Shown: piece after piece, positions 11,830-25,011 of the stretch
Layout of the letters: every line of letters begins with the position of its first letter
Position numbering within the stretch: the first letter of the stretch is position 1
Source: Nelumbo lutea
Taxonomy: Eukaryota > Streptophyta > Magnoliopsida > Proteales > Nelumbonaceae
Assembly: GCA_022828595.1 (NCBI GenBank)
Contig: JAKGHH010000001.1
Location: forward strand, 122,648,999-122,712,998
Length of the DNA: 64,000 nucleotides
Direction of reading: 5' to 3'
Made by a program: the position numbers and the translations under genes
Notes under the pieces: generated by a model
What the model saw: the letters and a program-made list of their open reading frames with translations, nothing else
The model's database searches: none
Told to the model about the DNA's origin: nothing

Positions 11830-12921
11830 CAGTTTGTCCATTAAAACCATATTATATGTTAAAAACATATAATATGTCCGAAAAATTTTGAGTTCAGGAA
11901 AAGATCACCATTGTTGCCCCTTTCATGGGGATACAAACGGATGGATCGGCCGATCAGATACCCACTTAGATTCGGATTCGAAAAGGTATAAACTAACCAA
12001 CGAAAATTCATTGGGGGGAGGGGAGAATTTGAAAGCATATAAAGATTTCAGTTCGGGGGGAGGATATTCGTTTTCGTGTTTTACTAAAGCCGTCATTTCT
12101 TTCACGCTTCTTCATCCTTGTCCTCTCTCAGGCCTCCAACCACTTGCTTTCAAACATAATCAATCTATCTATTTTGATTAAGTCAAAATATAACAATGAA
12201 TTAAAAATTAGAAAGATAAAAAAACAGCTTTTGGCCCAAGAACTTGAGAATTATAAATCTTTTCGATCTAATGCTAACCAGGTCGTAGGTGAGCTTTCAT
12301 CACAGTTGGCATTTGCCCAATTTGTGGAGGGGAGTCAACGTGCTGTCACGACTTACGACGAATGACCACTCAGGACGTCAGGACCACTGTTAATCTTCTC
12401 TTCTCCTTTCCAATAACCGTGAGAATCAAAATCTCAAACCCCCCCCCCCCGCAAAAAAAATAAATAAAATAAAATAACAACGAAAGTTCGTTTAATGGGA
12501 AAACGAATTCTAGTTTTCGTTTTTTTTTTTTGTTTACTGGTCTATATGAATGCCTTGCAGCAAGAGACCCAGAGAAGATTTTGAGTTTATACAAGTTACC
12601 TCCGACCTAACCCACCTAAACACATCTACAAGGATTTAATGATGTTCAACTAGAATTAGGTAGTTGATCTGATTGGTGTGGTTGACAGATCTTCTCTTCT
12701 TGTAGAAAGAAAACCCATTTCTTAGTTACAGGTCTCTGAGTAGCTTTCCATGTTTCTAGCTCTGCAAATCTCCATTCTTTTTGAGTCCGGGAGTTCTCTG
12801 CTTATCATCTAATTGAAGCTTATCGGATTTATTTTAAGCGGTTAATCTGATCCAGCACCTCTTCTATTGTCTCTTTTAGTTAGAAACAGAACCAGTTCAA
12901 AGGGATTCTGGCGGTGTCTAG
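11830..12921. other. Region upstream of the TLC gene
   Basis: Contains runs of C (12440-12450), A and T, and short reading frames that I do not recognise. The last 200 bases are presumably the promoter and 5' leader of the TLC gene. I could not place a TATA box or transcription start with confidence. Confidence 0.5.
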
Positions 12922-15652
12922 ATGGAGGACTACATTGTGAACTTGATTCTTGTGTCAATTGTTTCATGGACTTCACTTTTCTTACTAGTAAGAAAGATTT
13001 TCCCTAATCGCTCGTTTGATTTCTGCAACCGCATTGTTTCTACAATCCACGCCTTTTCGGCTGTCACTTTGGCCTCTCTCTCTGTGGAAGATTGGAGGGA
13101 CCCAGTTCCCCTGGCTCCAAAGTCGTCTACTTCTCAGGTAATTCATGTGTTATGTTGTTAATAGTTTGAATCCAGAATCCAGATTCTTTGTGAGAACTCA
13201 ATGTCTCATTGGATTTCATCTACTAGAAAAAAGGGAAAAAGAGCCATGAATGATTCTTCAATTTGTTTCTGGTTCTTGTCTTTGATCAATGATTTTTCTT
13301 TCTTCCAATTGTTGATTGTTGGACTTGTGTCCTGAAAACCTGCAGATGAAGGCATTGGCAGTGAGCGTTGGTTACCTCATCTACGATCTCGTGTGTTGCC
13401 TTTTCGACAACCATGTCAACCTTGACAATTCAATCCATCATCTGGTTAGCATTGTTGGTCTTGGATCGGGCCTTGCTCATCAAGTTGTGAGTGGACTGTT
13501 CCATTTGATTTTCTTGGCAGATTTCAGCTGATACTTTGATATTGGTCATTGATGGTTCTTGGGTTACATAGGCTTCTGTAACACATGCTTTGAATTACAT
13601 GATAATGGCAGAATGCATGAATGTCTTGTTCCTTAATTCTGTACAACACTCTGCAGAGTTGGCTTCTTCAAACCATTACCTAATGGAGAACCTGAGAAAG
13701 GTGAAAGGAAACTCATTTTCCCCCAACCCCAGAAAGCTTTTTTCCTTGGGGTATTCAGATTTATAAATTATATATTGAATTGCACCTTCTTCATGGAGTT
13801 CAGCTGAGCTCTGAAAATTCAGAATCAGATCAGATAATCAACTTTTCCAATGTCCAAAACTCATTCTACTACAAGCCATTGTCAACTAGCTACAAACTGC
13901 AAAATTAATTCATTTGTTGATGCATTTTGGAGATGGTATAATTGTAATTATTCAATTTACTGCTTGTTAGAAATCATGTTGAGATTCATCTACCAGGAAG
14001 GCAGGAACCTTTAACAACAGTGTTTACAATATTTGTCTCTCTTCAACTTGCACCCTGTGCAATATAGTACTAATTTCATATTGTCTTCTTGTGCTGTATG
14101 AATTCTGAGTATTTTACCTTGGAAAAATATGCATGTTTGTGGCAGGCTTTTCATAATTATAGAATTTTTGTTACTTCTAACAGTGTGGATCCGAGATGGT
14201 TGCAGCATTGTGGATAACAGAGATCTCCAGCCCTTTCCTCCACATGAGGGAGCTTCTGAAAGAACTAGGATACAGGGACACTGACCTTAATTTGGCAGCA
14301 GATGTTAGTCCAGTCTCTTAATTACGCATTTCTTTTTCTCCTCAGAAATGTTTTGCTCTTAACATGACTGGCAGAGATTTTAGTTGGTTTCTCTTATTCC
14401 TTTCAGGATTTCACTAATGTTGATTTTTTAACAGATCTGTTTTGCACTCATCTTCACATTTGCAAGGATGATTGGTGGACCATATCTCACTTGTGTGACA
14501 CTTTCTGCTGACTACCCACTACTTATAAAGGTAACTCAATCGTGCTGTGACCACAGGTTCTATGTGCTGTGCTTTAGTTGAGTCACCAACAGCCATGATA
14601 TAAATGCAATCTAGTGATGAAGACTACCTAATCGACCTTTTGCAGTAGGGAGGGTGCATCAACCAAAATACCCAAAAACCTAGTCTCAGCTCTATAAACA
14701 AGAATCCTTCTTTAGAAATATTTCCAGGAGCTATATTTCCCTGGTTCTTTGTTAAAAAGTTTAGGAAATTTTATAAGAAGAAAACCAAAATAGGAATGCA
14801 TATTACAAGGGGGTGCTGGAAAATTAGAAAGCATATTAAAAACTACAATACAATTTATAAAACTGTTTCATAAGATTCATGGTCTTCTGAGAGAGTCTCA
14901 AAGCAGAAAATTACATCAACCAACGGAGGGCTGTCTCATTGATGTGTTAGCTGGTTTGTTCCAGCGTTGACGCAGAATCAAATCCCACAACCAGCACTTT
15001 GAGGAAAAAGGGGTCAGGGGGAAGTTATTAATGGTGCATAGCACCGGATACCAAAAAAAAGCAGAAAATTACATCACAGGCTTATCTAATTTTAAAAATT
15101 TCAGAGTTTTATTGGCTTCCAAAGTCTTTTTTTTTTTTTTTTTGGGCAACCTTTTATTAGTATAAAAGGAAATGCAGTTCCCTTTAGAAAAGGAGGTATA
15201 AGAGAATTGTTTAACTTTTTTCCTTTTTAGGGAAGAAAATGAATGCTATGTTATGCATATGAATTCATCCATTGACTGAGATTGGATGCATAAGGTTCAT
15301 ATGGTTATGAAGTACAGATTTTTGATCAATCATGCTCCTCTGTACACTAAAAACCTAGGTACTTCTGAAAAATTTGAAGTTTTATTTCTTGATAACAGTA
15401 GAAGCAACCTCACAATACCATCACTAGAGCCTAGTTTTACAGTTAGCAACACCTGAAGCTAGTTAAGAGTATGTATGCCTATATACTCCCAGTGATATTA
15501 GCATTTGTTACTTTATTTTTAATTTCAACTGTTTTGATTTTCAGGCAATGGCTTTGGGATTGCAGTTAGTGAGTACTTTCTGGTTCTACAAGATTGCTAG
15601 GATGGTGAAATACAAACTGATTAAAAGGAGTGCATCTAAGAAAGTGGCATAA
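12922..15652 (+). CDS. TLC (TRAM/LAG1/CLN8) domain membrane protein, five exons
   Basis: Exons 12922-13137, 13346-13486, 14184-14303, 14435-14530 and 15545-15652 give a 226-residue protein. All four introns are phase 0 with GT-AG ends (for example CAG|GTAATT, GTT|GTGAGT, AAG|GTAACT). The protein is hydrophobic with several membrane helices: an N-terminal anchor (VNLILVSIVSWTSLFLLV), the NRSFDFCNRIVSTIHA stretch, GYLIYDLVCCLF, a His-His pair at residues 103-104 (NSIHHLVSIVG), a segment with PFLHMRELLKELGY, and a basic tail (KYKLIKRSASKKVA). It resembles plant TLC proteins such as the Arabidopsis At5g14285 type; this is from memory, not a search. TLC proteins reside in internal membranes; the substrate of this group is not known to me. 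No broken codons or odd splice sites, so it looks functional. Intron 4 is about 1 kb. Confidence 0.9.
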
Positions 15653-18270
15653 AGATCTACAAGCACAAGGAGACTTCTAAATGCAAACGGGTTTTTCATA
15701 TACATTTAATTGGAAAATATTGAAAATAAAATCATTTCATCTAGCAGCTTATCTTTACAGGCATAGAGCTCTTTAAATTCTGGAACTTTGGTATTAACTG
15801 GAAAAATTAAATGTAGCTGAAAAAGAAGAGTTGGCCTGCGTTATTGAGTTGCAAGATTATAAGAGAAAATTTGAGAAAGAGAGATGTTTAGGTTCTCTTG
15901 CATGACTGCAAGCATAGAGAAACCATGAAAGACATTACAGTAGAGGGCCATTACCAATCTTTATGTAAGTTCTTACTATCTAGGGTTTTGGGAGGGGTTG
16001 ACTGGATACAATATTCTCAATCCATTATTGACCCAGTTGATCGGTCACCCGACCGGGTTTTCAGGTCTATTTAGCCCCCTAACCCATTTAGTTACAAGAA
16101 AAATATTGACCGAGTCAATGATTCATGTGAACCAGCCACTCATAACTGTTTAATCCAGTGAATTGGTCGTGGTTCAGATATTAGTACTCTGTTTTTTTGG
16201 TATCTGACATGTATTTTAGCCATTTCTATCGTTAATTGCAATAATTCTCATTTATCATACTCATTTTTGTTCAGTATGATGAATATATTAGAGGCATGGC
16301 CAATTTTTGTTATTCATGTATTTTTTACATTGTTATCTATTTTTATAGGTTATGATTCATGGATTGACCAATTTGACCTGATGATTGAACTGGTGATCGA
16401 GGAAAAAACGATTTTTTTGGTTACTTTTTCAAATATTGACCAGATATAGACCTAACATTTGACATTCTTTGCACAAAATGGCTGCTATGGCATTCAAATA
16501 CAAATTCTCATGCTTATTATCAGTTTGAGATTTTACCACTACACCAAACAATGGCTCTTTTGGAGAAAGGCAGTACGGTTCTATACAAAAATTTACATGA
16601 ATTGTTGACCAAATCAATGTTTTTTTTGTGAAAGACCGAGTTTGGGGTGAAAGGGAATCAGTTGTCTGAACGGTTTCTATGTCATATGGTGACTTTTTCC
16701 TGAGGATTCATTTGCCTCCGAGCTATACAAACCCTAGATCGAAATTAATGTTTGTACTTTGTCTACATTAAACGAGATAAAGTAGATTGCCTCAATTAAA
16801 GCCAATGTAATTCTAATGAATCTTATCAACTCTCTGAGATAAAATTTAGTGAATAAAAAAATGAAGTATTAAATTATTGGTTATGGTCTTTAAAGAAAAA
16901 GAATTATGGAACATGCTAGCATGTGAAAACCACTGTAGAATTTATGATATGGGAATGGGTCTATGTCTGCTCATACAACTCGCCTTGTATTGGCATGTGT
17001 TCCTCTTTATGACACTGGGTCCCATGAAATTACAGGCTGAGGTTTTCCGCTGATGCAAGAAACTGTTCATTTTATAAACAAAATAAAAGAGAAAAAGGAT
17101 TTATCATTTTGGAAGTTGGAACCACATCTGTTGTGTCTTGTATGTCAGTTTGGATGGGAGCCGAGAATAATGCCCATTTGAGAGGGTTGAAGTTCGAAGA
17201 ACAGCGTCTTCTAGAATTCTGAGATGCGCCCAACAGATAATCTTTAAGCCATGTTTGGTGAAAAATCGGATATGCCCAAATTGACTGTCAGTTAGTCATT
17301 ATAAATTTTTGGGTTGTATGCTTTAGACACCTTAGATAGCTTATCTAAAAGTGCCTGGTGAATCAGATGTTGAACTCAACCTTCCAAACTGGGAATAAAA
17401 GCAGATTTTAGCTTTCTATAAGGTAGGCCTCACATAGATAGTCTATAAGTTTTGTTTGATGAAAAATCTATGTTACCTAAATTCTTTCAGCCCTAAACAT
17501 CTCCCATATTTATATGTTATCGTTCAGATGCTCTCAACTCTCAACGGACCACTATGAATTCCCTCAGAAGCTTAGCTGAAATCGTCAGCTTAGCCAGGTC
17601 CTTAGTCCAAATGATTCCCATCTCATGATTAATAAATGTGATGTAAGATCATGTTGGAAGGGTTTTGGATTTTGGATGTGTTTGTTGGGAGTAGATCAAA
17701 ACTCCCAACCAGCACCAAGGCAGGGGCATGGACATGCTCCCAATAGAATTCATTCCAACTTGATCCTACACTACACATCTCTCATCACCATGAGGTATAT
17801 CAGACAAAATGCTGGCACGAAAATTTAACTTTTTAAAAATTTCTGTTTTTTTCCTTGAAAAGTTTTGTCGCAATGAAAATTTATCGAATTACCCCCACTA
17901 AAAAGGTGATTCACTTTTTTTTAAATGGGTTATCATTCACTTATTCATTTTCTTGAACAAGTGAATAACAAAGGTTGATTTGAGCAATCAGAAGAGAAAA
18001 ACAACAGACCCCTTAGTCTTAATTTCAATGTCCATCAAAGGGGTGTATAATTTTAAAAGAAATATAACCCAGCAGAGCTTACAGAGACCAAACAATCACT
18101 TGAATTAGGAGACAAGAGCAAGATTAAGTCCTCCAGGCGATGGAGCAAGAAAAACTGTCAAAAGAAATCTAATTAAAATCAATAAATTAAAGTCAGAACC
18201 AACTCCCCAAGGATAAAAATTTTGATATGATATGCCTCATATTAAGTTCTTTTGTCGGATCCCTTTTTTT

Positions 18271-18304
<34 letters not shown>

Positions 18305-18346
18305 TATACCAATTTTTGAAAAAAGAAATTAAAAAAAAAATAAAAT
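15653..18346. other. Intergenic region
   Basis: No gene recognised. 15990-16440 holds a GACCCAGT/ACTGGTC-rich stretch like the degenerate inverted-repeat elements elsewhere in the window. A sentence-like match, CATTCTTTGCACAAAATGG, occurs at about 16462 and again near 36711. A TAA microsatellite lies at 18270-18303. Confidence 0.5.
18270..18303. repeat. (TAA)n microsatellite
   Basis: About eleven tandem ATA/TAA units, immediately left of the duplicated peroxidase segment. Confidence 0.9.
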
Positions 18347-19048
18347 CAATAGATGTTTCATTCAAAAGTGTCTTTATTAGATGCACAACACAATCGAACA
18401 ATATATCAGTAAGAGAAATTAACTAATTACAACTTAATGTGAAGAAACGAAACAATTGTTTCTTGACGACTGCCCCAAGAATTTCCCTTATTATTATTCC
18501 AAATTCTGGGAATTCTTCTACTTTTCTACATCCCCCGAAGAACATAGGATCGACATGCCCACTTTCACCCACAGCAACCAATATTACAAACCTTTAGCTT
18601 AATTAAGTACTAGCACCTAGCTAGCTAAGAAGGAATTAATTGAAATTAGTAGTTTACACGGCGACACATCTTCCTAACCTCTCCCTGGTTCCCTGTTTTG
18701 ACCTCTATCTCTCCCATCTTAATCATCGAGGCAGCAAACTTATTTTCCCAAACACCTGGGTAATAAGCATTCTCCATTACTTCTTTCCTGGTAAGCTCAT
18801 TAGTGAGCAAGGTTTGGTCTGATGTTATAATGTGAATAACCCCCTTTATTTTGCACTAAACCAACCTAATGTTTTGTTGTCCGAACAAGCGGTGTAAATC
18901 GGTCCATGACAACTATGGGGTCATCTCCCTTGCTACAGCACTGAGGCTAGATGGGGGTCAAGCGTGGGATCAGGCTTGCCAGTATTCTTGAAGTTGTCTT
19001 GTCTCCCATTAATCGCAGAGCAATGCGAGACTCCTACGGTATGACCCC
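18347..19048 (-). pseudogene. Partial peroxidase duplicate (last exon plus 3' flank)
   Basis: Closely matches 37003-37728 in the same orientation, covering the 3' flank, the stop region (TAA at 18646-18648) and exon 4 of the peroxidase gene. Similarity stops at the exon 4 acceptor: both copies share ATGACCCC and then diverge. Differences that kill it include an extra TTATAA-type insertion near 18822, and a deletion of about 19 bases near 18938 that removes part of the CRSSKG region. No exons 1-3, signal peptide or haem-distal His nearby. An unprocessed partial duplication is the simplest reading. Confidence 0.85.
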
Positions 19049-19402
19049 CTTCATGCAAGAGAAAGAAGAGACGCATTTAATTGGATAATTGCATTAATTA
19101 AGAGATGACAAGATGAGAGAGAAAGAGAGATGAAAATATGTTAAATAATAATAAAGACAAAGAGGAGAGGCATTTAATTATCTCTTGTCCCAAGACTCAC
19201 TGGAAATTGTATTTCTCTCTCAACCACCCACCCACCTTTTTCTTTGTTTCATTCGGCTACACAACGAGGGAGGAGGCCCATCCCCGTCTCTATTCTAACA
19301 AATCAGAAAACTACCAATTAAGCCACCACCAATTGCTCCCGCCCTCCTTAATAGTTAATATTTGTAACATTTTTTCTTCCCATTAAATTCTTCTTTTTTC
19401 TC
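19049..19402. other. Purine-rich spacer
   Basis: GA-rich and simple-sequence DNA between the peroxidase fragment and a MITE; nothing gene-like seen. Confidence 0.5.
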
Positions 19403-19405
19403 TTA

Positions 19406-20155
19406 GGGTCTGTTTGACTTGTGGAAAAATTGAGGTGGGATGGGATGAAAACGTGTAAAAATTTAACTTTTCATTGTTTAGTTTTAGGAAAACTACTGCC
19501 ACGACTTGGTTTTTCATCGGATTGCCGATGGTGAGAAAGCAGATCAGGCGAGGAGATTGGGAGAGGAGAAAGCAGATCAAGAGAGTAGATCAGGATAGGA
19601 GGGTTGAGAAAGTAGATCGCTGCTGTCAAGAGTTGCAACGACGATTAGAGAAAGAAAGAAATGAAATGGGGAGGAAGATGGGAAGAATAGGAAGAAGAAG
19701 AATGTGAGGAAGAAGAGAGAAGAGGAAGATGGAGGGAGAGGCAGAGAGATGGAGAATAGATTAGGAGAGGAGATTGTCATTCCTTTGCCACCCCTGTTCG
19801 AAGAGAGGGAGATTTGTTTTATGGATTTTCGCCATTCCTCTGCCCCTCACATTGGTTCTCTTGCCACCGTCGCCTCCTCTATTTGAACGGGGAAGGCAAT
19901 GAACAGTGTCTGGTTCGATGGTAATAGGGGAGCTCAAAAGTGAAAACAAAGGAGAAGAAGAGAGAAAGAGAGGAAGAGAGAGCGAGAGAGAGAGAGAGAG
20001 AGAGTGGAGAGACTCCACCGAGGTTGCACTATTTTGGCGCGATCACAATTCCACAATTTTGGGATCCTGCATCCCACTTTTTTCTCATCCCATCCCTCTA
20101 TTTCCCTCTAAACAAATGAGAGAAAAATGAATCATCCCACAAAACAAACGGAGCC
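19406..20155. mobile_element. Tourist/PIF-Harbinger-like MITE, TTA target site
   Basis: Flanked by TTA at 19403-19405 and 20156-20158. The left end reads GGGTCTGTTTGACTTGTGG; the right end, reverse-complemented, reads GGCTCCGTTTGTTTTGTGG. Length 750 bp. The inside is strongly GA-rich on the + strand (GAGAGGA, AGAAGAAG and an (AG)n run at 19978-20003), which creates long Arg/Glu or Ser/Leu reading frames without gene character. No transposase. Confidence 0.65.
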
Positions 20156-20158
20156 TTA

Positions 20159-20599
20159 AATTCATCTATCTTAATCCCTTTTGATCTCTCTAATAAAGTA
20201 GGGGTGTAAACCGCATAAATTGGGTTAGGTTAAGGGCCAACTCTAAATAGGAACCCTAACTTGGAACCAAATTAATGTTAGAAACCAAATTCTCTCACCC
20301 AACACATGGGGTGAAGTGGTAAACCAATCTTCTTCTTCTATAAATGTCTAAAGAAACCATTGCTCCTTTCCATAGGTAATCAATTTTTTTTCTTTTTTTA
20401 TTAATTTAACATATATTTGTTTCATTGATTGTTTTGGTTTAATAATAAAATGTAGTAAGAAATCACTTAATGTGAGCCTCTGGTTATCTTTGTTCAATTC
20501 TGATTTTTTTTTTAACTTTGTTATTGATCTCATGTTAAGCACATTTTTTGACTTTATAGGTCCACAACAGGGAGTAACTGGGGTATCAGGAAGAAATGA
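20159..20599. other. Spacer before the Athila-like element
   Basis: No gene. A TAGGGGTGTAAACCG start at about 20200 resembles an hAT-type MITE end, but no matching partner end was found. Confidence 0.4.
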
Positions 20600-22154
20600 A
20601 AAATGGGTCGTATCCATAGGGAAACGAGTGAAAAATTGTTACGTACATTAATCCAAACAAAATAACAAGATTTGATATTACAGAAACACAAAATTTAATT
20701 AACCGAACTAAAATCCATTAAAATAAAATTCTAACAATGCTGAAAGTAAAAATTGTAGAAAAATAAATAAATAACAGAAAAAAAAAACTAAATAAAAATC
20801 AGCAATTCGGTCAGAGGTAGTAGTCTACGGATCTATCCTTTGACCCTCGAACTCTTCGAGTTGGGCCTTCTGTCTTACCTGACCGAATTTTAGATTTGCA
20901 GAAAGGAAGTCAAAAATTAAATTTGATAAAAATAAATTGCAAAAATAAAATAAAAGTTGAAAATTTAAAGAATGGAAAATAAAAACACGCATAAAAGTAA
21001 ATCTAAAACTATGGAAAACTGGTTGGGATCCGGATCTAGAGGTGGCAGTAGTGGATAGGCGAACTGCAAGCAAGAACCCCTCCTCTTGCCTAGGCGTTCT
21101 CTACTTCCTCTACCCTTGAACTTCTCAAGAACAACCTTCCATTTTACCTGGGGGAAAAATCCAACACAAATTAAATGTAAAAGATTGCCAGAATAAAAAT
21201 AACATAAAAGAAAATAGAGAAAATGAAAATGATGTTTGTCAAATCTAGTGGCAGTAGTTGTAGATTGGTTGGACTGCTTGCAGGAACCCCTCCTGACAAG
21301 ATCTAGGCATCTTTCCTTTCTACAACCCTTGAACTCCTCAAGAAGCATTAGTCTTGTGAACTGGGTGAATTAACCAACCCCTTCTCCAGGGCCCTTGCGG
21401 TCCTTTTTATAGAAAAGGGTGGAGACAAAACTGGGATTAGAGAGAAAGAAAGGGTTGGCAGTTGGGTTTTTTTTTTTTTTGTAGAAATATGGGCGCCTTA
21501 GGGTTGAGAATGGAGTGTTAGAATTGTTCTAAGGTGATCCTAAGGCTGAGAAGAAGAGAGGGTACCCAATATTATGTAGGGTTGAGATTTGGGTGCCTAG
21601 AATGGAGGGAGTGGATTTGGGCGCTTAGAGCTAAAGAAATGTGATTGGTTGGTGTGGTGTGGCACCCTAAGGTGGTTAGTTAAGATTTAAGGAGTGAGGT
21701 GTAAGGCTAGGATGTTGTCTAGGGAGAGATCTAAGGCTATAAGAGGTTGCTAAGGCTTGGATGGTTGAGATTAGATGTTAGGGAGGAGTGGAAGGTGAAT
21801 ATTTAGCAATTAGGGGTGGCTAGGGTTTGTTAGAGGTGAAAATAATGAGCGGGGAGGCGCCTAGGGCTTCAAAGAGAGAGTTATCTCACAAGAAAGGCGC
21901 CTATTTGGGTTTAGCAGATAGGAGGCGCCCTCTTGTGCTCAATATTTCATAGAAACACCCCCTCTCTCAACTGGAATTTGCACAAACTTCCCAAAACCTG
22001 TAGGAAACTCTGTAATTTTCCTAGTTTTTACCTAGAATTTGCATAGGGATCCTCATAGGTCACAATATTGAATTTAACCAAAAAATGGGTACAAACTAGC
22101 TAGTCTAAGGTCTAAAATACCCCAGAAATAATGCCTTTAAGGCATCAAAATACA
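20600..22154 (-). repeat. 3' LTR of the Athila-like element (end lost)
   Basis: Aligns with 26552-28104 from GGGTCGTATCCATAGGG to GGCATCAAAATACA. About 107 bp present at the corresponding end of the other LTR (26448-26554) has no counterpart here, so the outer end is truncated or replaced. Short open frames inside (for example 20965-21348) are LTR sequence, not genes. Confidence 0.85.
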
Positions 22155-23321
22155 GAGTTACCACACCCCCCAGCTTAACCATTACTAGTCCCTTAGCAAT
22201 GCAGCCTTAAAATCCTATTGAGTATAAAAAGAAGTCATTCCCACATTCTTGACAAAATCAGCCAAGTATCCTGATTCTAGAATACTCAAACTTTTTATAG
22301 ACCAGTATTGGGCTTAAGGGATAAAATTGTCTTGCTTTGAATATTTCATAAACTTAGCTTAAAAATCTTGTATTCTTCCATTTGTAGTTTGTCACAAAAA
22401 TCTGAGATTCATTTCAAAATTGAACAAGTATTCTTCTTAATATTTCTGACAATGGATTTCTATCCTTGAACTTTGAGACACACACTTATTTTTATTACTA
22501 CCTTCCACCGTTTAACGCGAATCTTGACACTTGCCTTAGGTGAAGAGACCCAGTTACTAAGTGCTAAGCGATTGTCTTTGGAATTTCCTTTTCTGTTTGA
22601 TGCGAATCTCGATACTTGACTTAGGTGAAGAGACCCGGTTACTAAGTCCAAGGTGTCTATTGACCTTTTATTCTATTTTTTTTTTTTGCGAACACTGTTC
22701 AAGGTAGTCCAATGTCTCTAATGACTTAAAGAATTTTTGTCTAATTTCTTAATCTTTCTCTTCTTATCCTACCGGGGGCAAACTTGGGAGTATTTTTCAA
22801 TTTCTATACGGTTCCGACAATATTCAAATAATACCAATTTTGACTCCTATCACTTGCTACCAATTTCTACAAAATTCAATATTCTTTTATCAGTTTCCTT
22901 AACTTTTTTTTGTTTGGGAATTTCTTTTAATGGAAAAACTTAAAAATTTGACAATAAAATTTTTAGTTCTACATTTCTAAAGGCTTAGCTCTTATTAATA
23001 TTATTTTTTTTCAATTTTTCTATATCTTTCCTCACCCCCCAACTTAAGTGCCATTGTCCCTAATGGCATGACTAGAATGTTGCAAAGGGACTTGGGCCAA
23101 AGGGAACAATTATGAGGGTTTTCCCAAGGGGTTCAAGGTCTACCAACTAGTCTTGAATCAAGAAAAGAAACAAAAACTCTAATCTTAAAAACAAAAACAA
23201 CTGAAAATTACGTTGGGTTGTTTCTAAACTAGCGCTAAATTTAACGTTTTCAGCTAGACACATTCACTCACTTCTCACATCAATACTTCCAGACTCACTT
23301 TATTCTTTACATAGACAGGGC
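22155..23321 (-). other. Athila-like internal region where pol would be expected
   Basis: Begins with the polypurine tract next to the 3' LTR. No RT or integrase motif seen in any frame. An imperfect direct repeat of about 46 bp lies at 22517-22564 and 22602-22647 (GCGAATCT, AGGTGAAGAGACCC, GTTACTAAGT). Confidence 0.6.
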
Positions 23322-25011
23322 TTAGATTGGGCTAACCAAAGGGTAGATAGTGTCCACTACCCCTACATTGAACTCATCTTCCCTTAGGCTTGGATACTTA
23401 GTGGCACTAAATACATTTAATCGGAATTTCTGCTCCCCAAATGAAATGTCCATTTCTCCCGACTTATAGTTAGTGTTTGCATTGGCCGTTGGTAGAAATG
23501 GACGTCCTAAGATTATTGGGTTATGGTTCAATTCCTTAGTTGGGGTCATGTCTAGGACGATCAAATCCACTAGGAAGTAACAATCCTCTACTCTGACAAT
23601 GATGTCCTCAATAACACCTCAAGGAGTATTGACTGAATGATTGATGATTGCAGAATTACTGGAGTAGGTTTTAACTTGCCAATCCTGAACCTTTCATAAA
23701 TAATAGAGGGGATCTGATTTACACTAGCCCCAATATCCAATAGGGCCCGATCGAAAGTGATTCCAAAGATGACAACTTATTAGAGGAGCACTAGGGTCTT
23801 TCATTTTCCGGGGGAGTTGATTTAGGAGAACCACACTAACATCTGCCTAGAGCATCATTTTTTATGGGGCCAATCGTGGCTCCCTCTTTTCAGTACTCAG
23901 CTCTTTCAAGAACTTGGCATAGGCCGGGACATGTTGTATTGTGTCAAGGATAGGGGTGTTAATATGGACTTGCTTGAATAACTCCCTGATTTCCTCATTG
24001 CGAGTTTCTTTCATCTTTCACAATGGCCCGACTATGAATGTGGTTGAAAAGGGAATTACAGGTCGGTTAACTATAGGCTTTTCTAAATTGTTCTTTCCTT
24101 TTTCTCCACCCCCCAACTTATGGTCTTCTTGCTCCTTTTATTCTTCATTGATGTTTTCAAATTTCTTTTTCTCATACGAGTCCTCTAGAATCCTCCCACT
24201 CCTTAAGGCCATAATAGCATTGGCATTTTCAAACCGAGGGTTCGTAGGAGGTGTCCTACTTCTGAACCTGCTGTGGAGGATAACCCGATGACTGATTTCT
24301 AGGATCCGTAACCAGTTGACTCGGTAGTTGTCCTACTTCTCTCCTCACATTGGCTTTGGTTAGCTGTCCTATTTGGTTCTCTAATCTAGCGATGGGCTGC
24401 TACTAAGTTAGAATTAGCTACTAAAACTACATGAATTTGTCATCAACTATACTGATCTAAGGAAATTGTGGGTAAACTTGATAAGGTTGGATTGGTTGGT
24501 TCCTAGGTTAAGTCTTATAGAATTGGCTCTGCACTTGTGGCCTTTGAAATTGCTGGGCCATGGAGTTAAATGGATAGTACTACTGGGACTGTGTGTTAGG
24601 TTGATGTGTCCTTCAAGAAAAGTTAGGGTGATTTCTCCACCCAGGGTTGTAAGTATTTGAAAATGGGTCATTATTAGGCCTCGAGAAACTCTGGGTTGCC
24701 TGAGCCTATTCTCGAATAAACAGTAGAAACTGGGCCGCCGTTGGACAATCATCAACTTGGTGGGTTGGGCTGGCGCAAATGGAACAAACTTCAAGATAAG
24801 GTGTAGATGGGCCCGATTGCTGGTTATAGTTGAAGAATTGATCAAGATTTTGAGCTATCTCATTAATCTTATCTAGTTGTTGAAACACATGGTTCCAATC
24901 TATCCATAGCTTAGGTTGGAAGTTGTTTCTCATTCCACAAATTCCGACCATTGAATTCATTTTGTTTTGTTTTGATTTCTTTTTAATTAAGCACAAACAA
25001 GTAAAATACAC
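23322..25011 (-). pseudogene. Athila-like gag C-terminus and protease remnant
   Basis: Reading from 25011 down: a gag C-terminal piece with a CCHC knuckle (C-SI-C-ASPT-H-QVDD-C), then in another frame a NTYNPGWRNHPNFSW block typical of Gypsy gag, a LARLENQIGQL stretch, and finally a protease tail (DLIVLDM, PIILGRPFL, GEMDISFGEQKFRLNVF) ending at 23322. Many stops and frame changes. The gag N-terminus that should lie upstream (25.0-26.4 kb) is not visible; that stretch is A/T-rich. Confidence 0.8.

Noticed and set aside
12144..12365. A 73-codon frame with a KKQLLAQELENYKSF stretch as a gene
   Set aside because: No family recognised, no clear promoter or splice partners, and embedded in low-complexity DNA.
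18347..19048. Peroxidase fragment as a processed retrocopy
   Set aside because: It contains 3' flanking DNA beyond the transcript, and has no adjacent poly(A) tract in the expected place and no upstream exons.
19474..20018. Arg/Glu-rich and Ser/Leu-rich frames on both strands
   Set aside because: They follow from GA-rich simple sequence inside a MITE.
20825..21348. - strand frames of 82 and 127 codons
   Set aside because: They lie wholly within an LTR and have counterparts with different stops in the other LTR.
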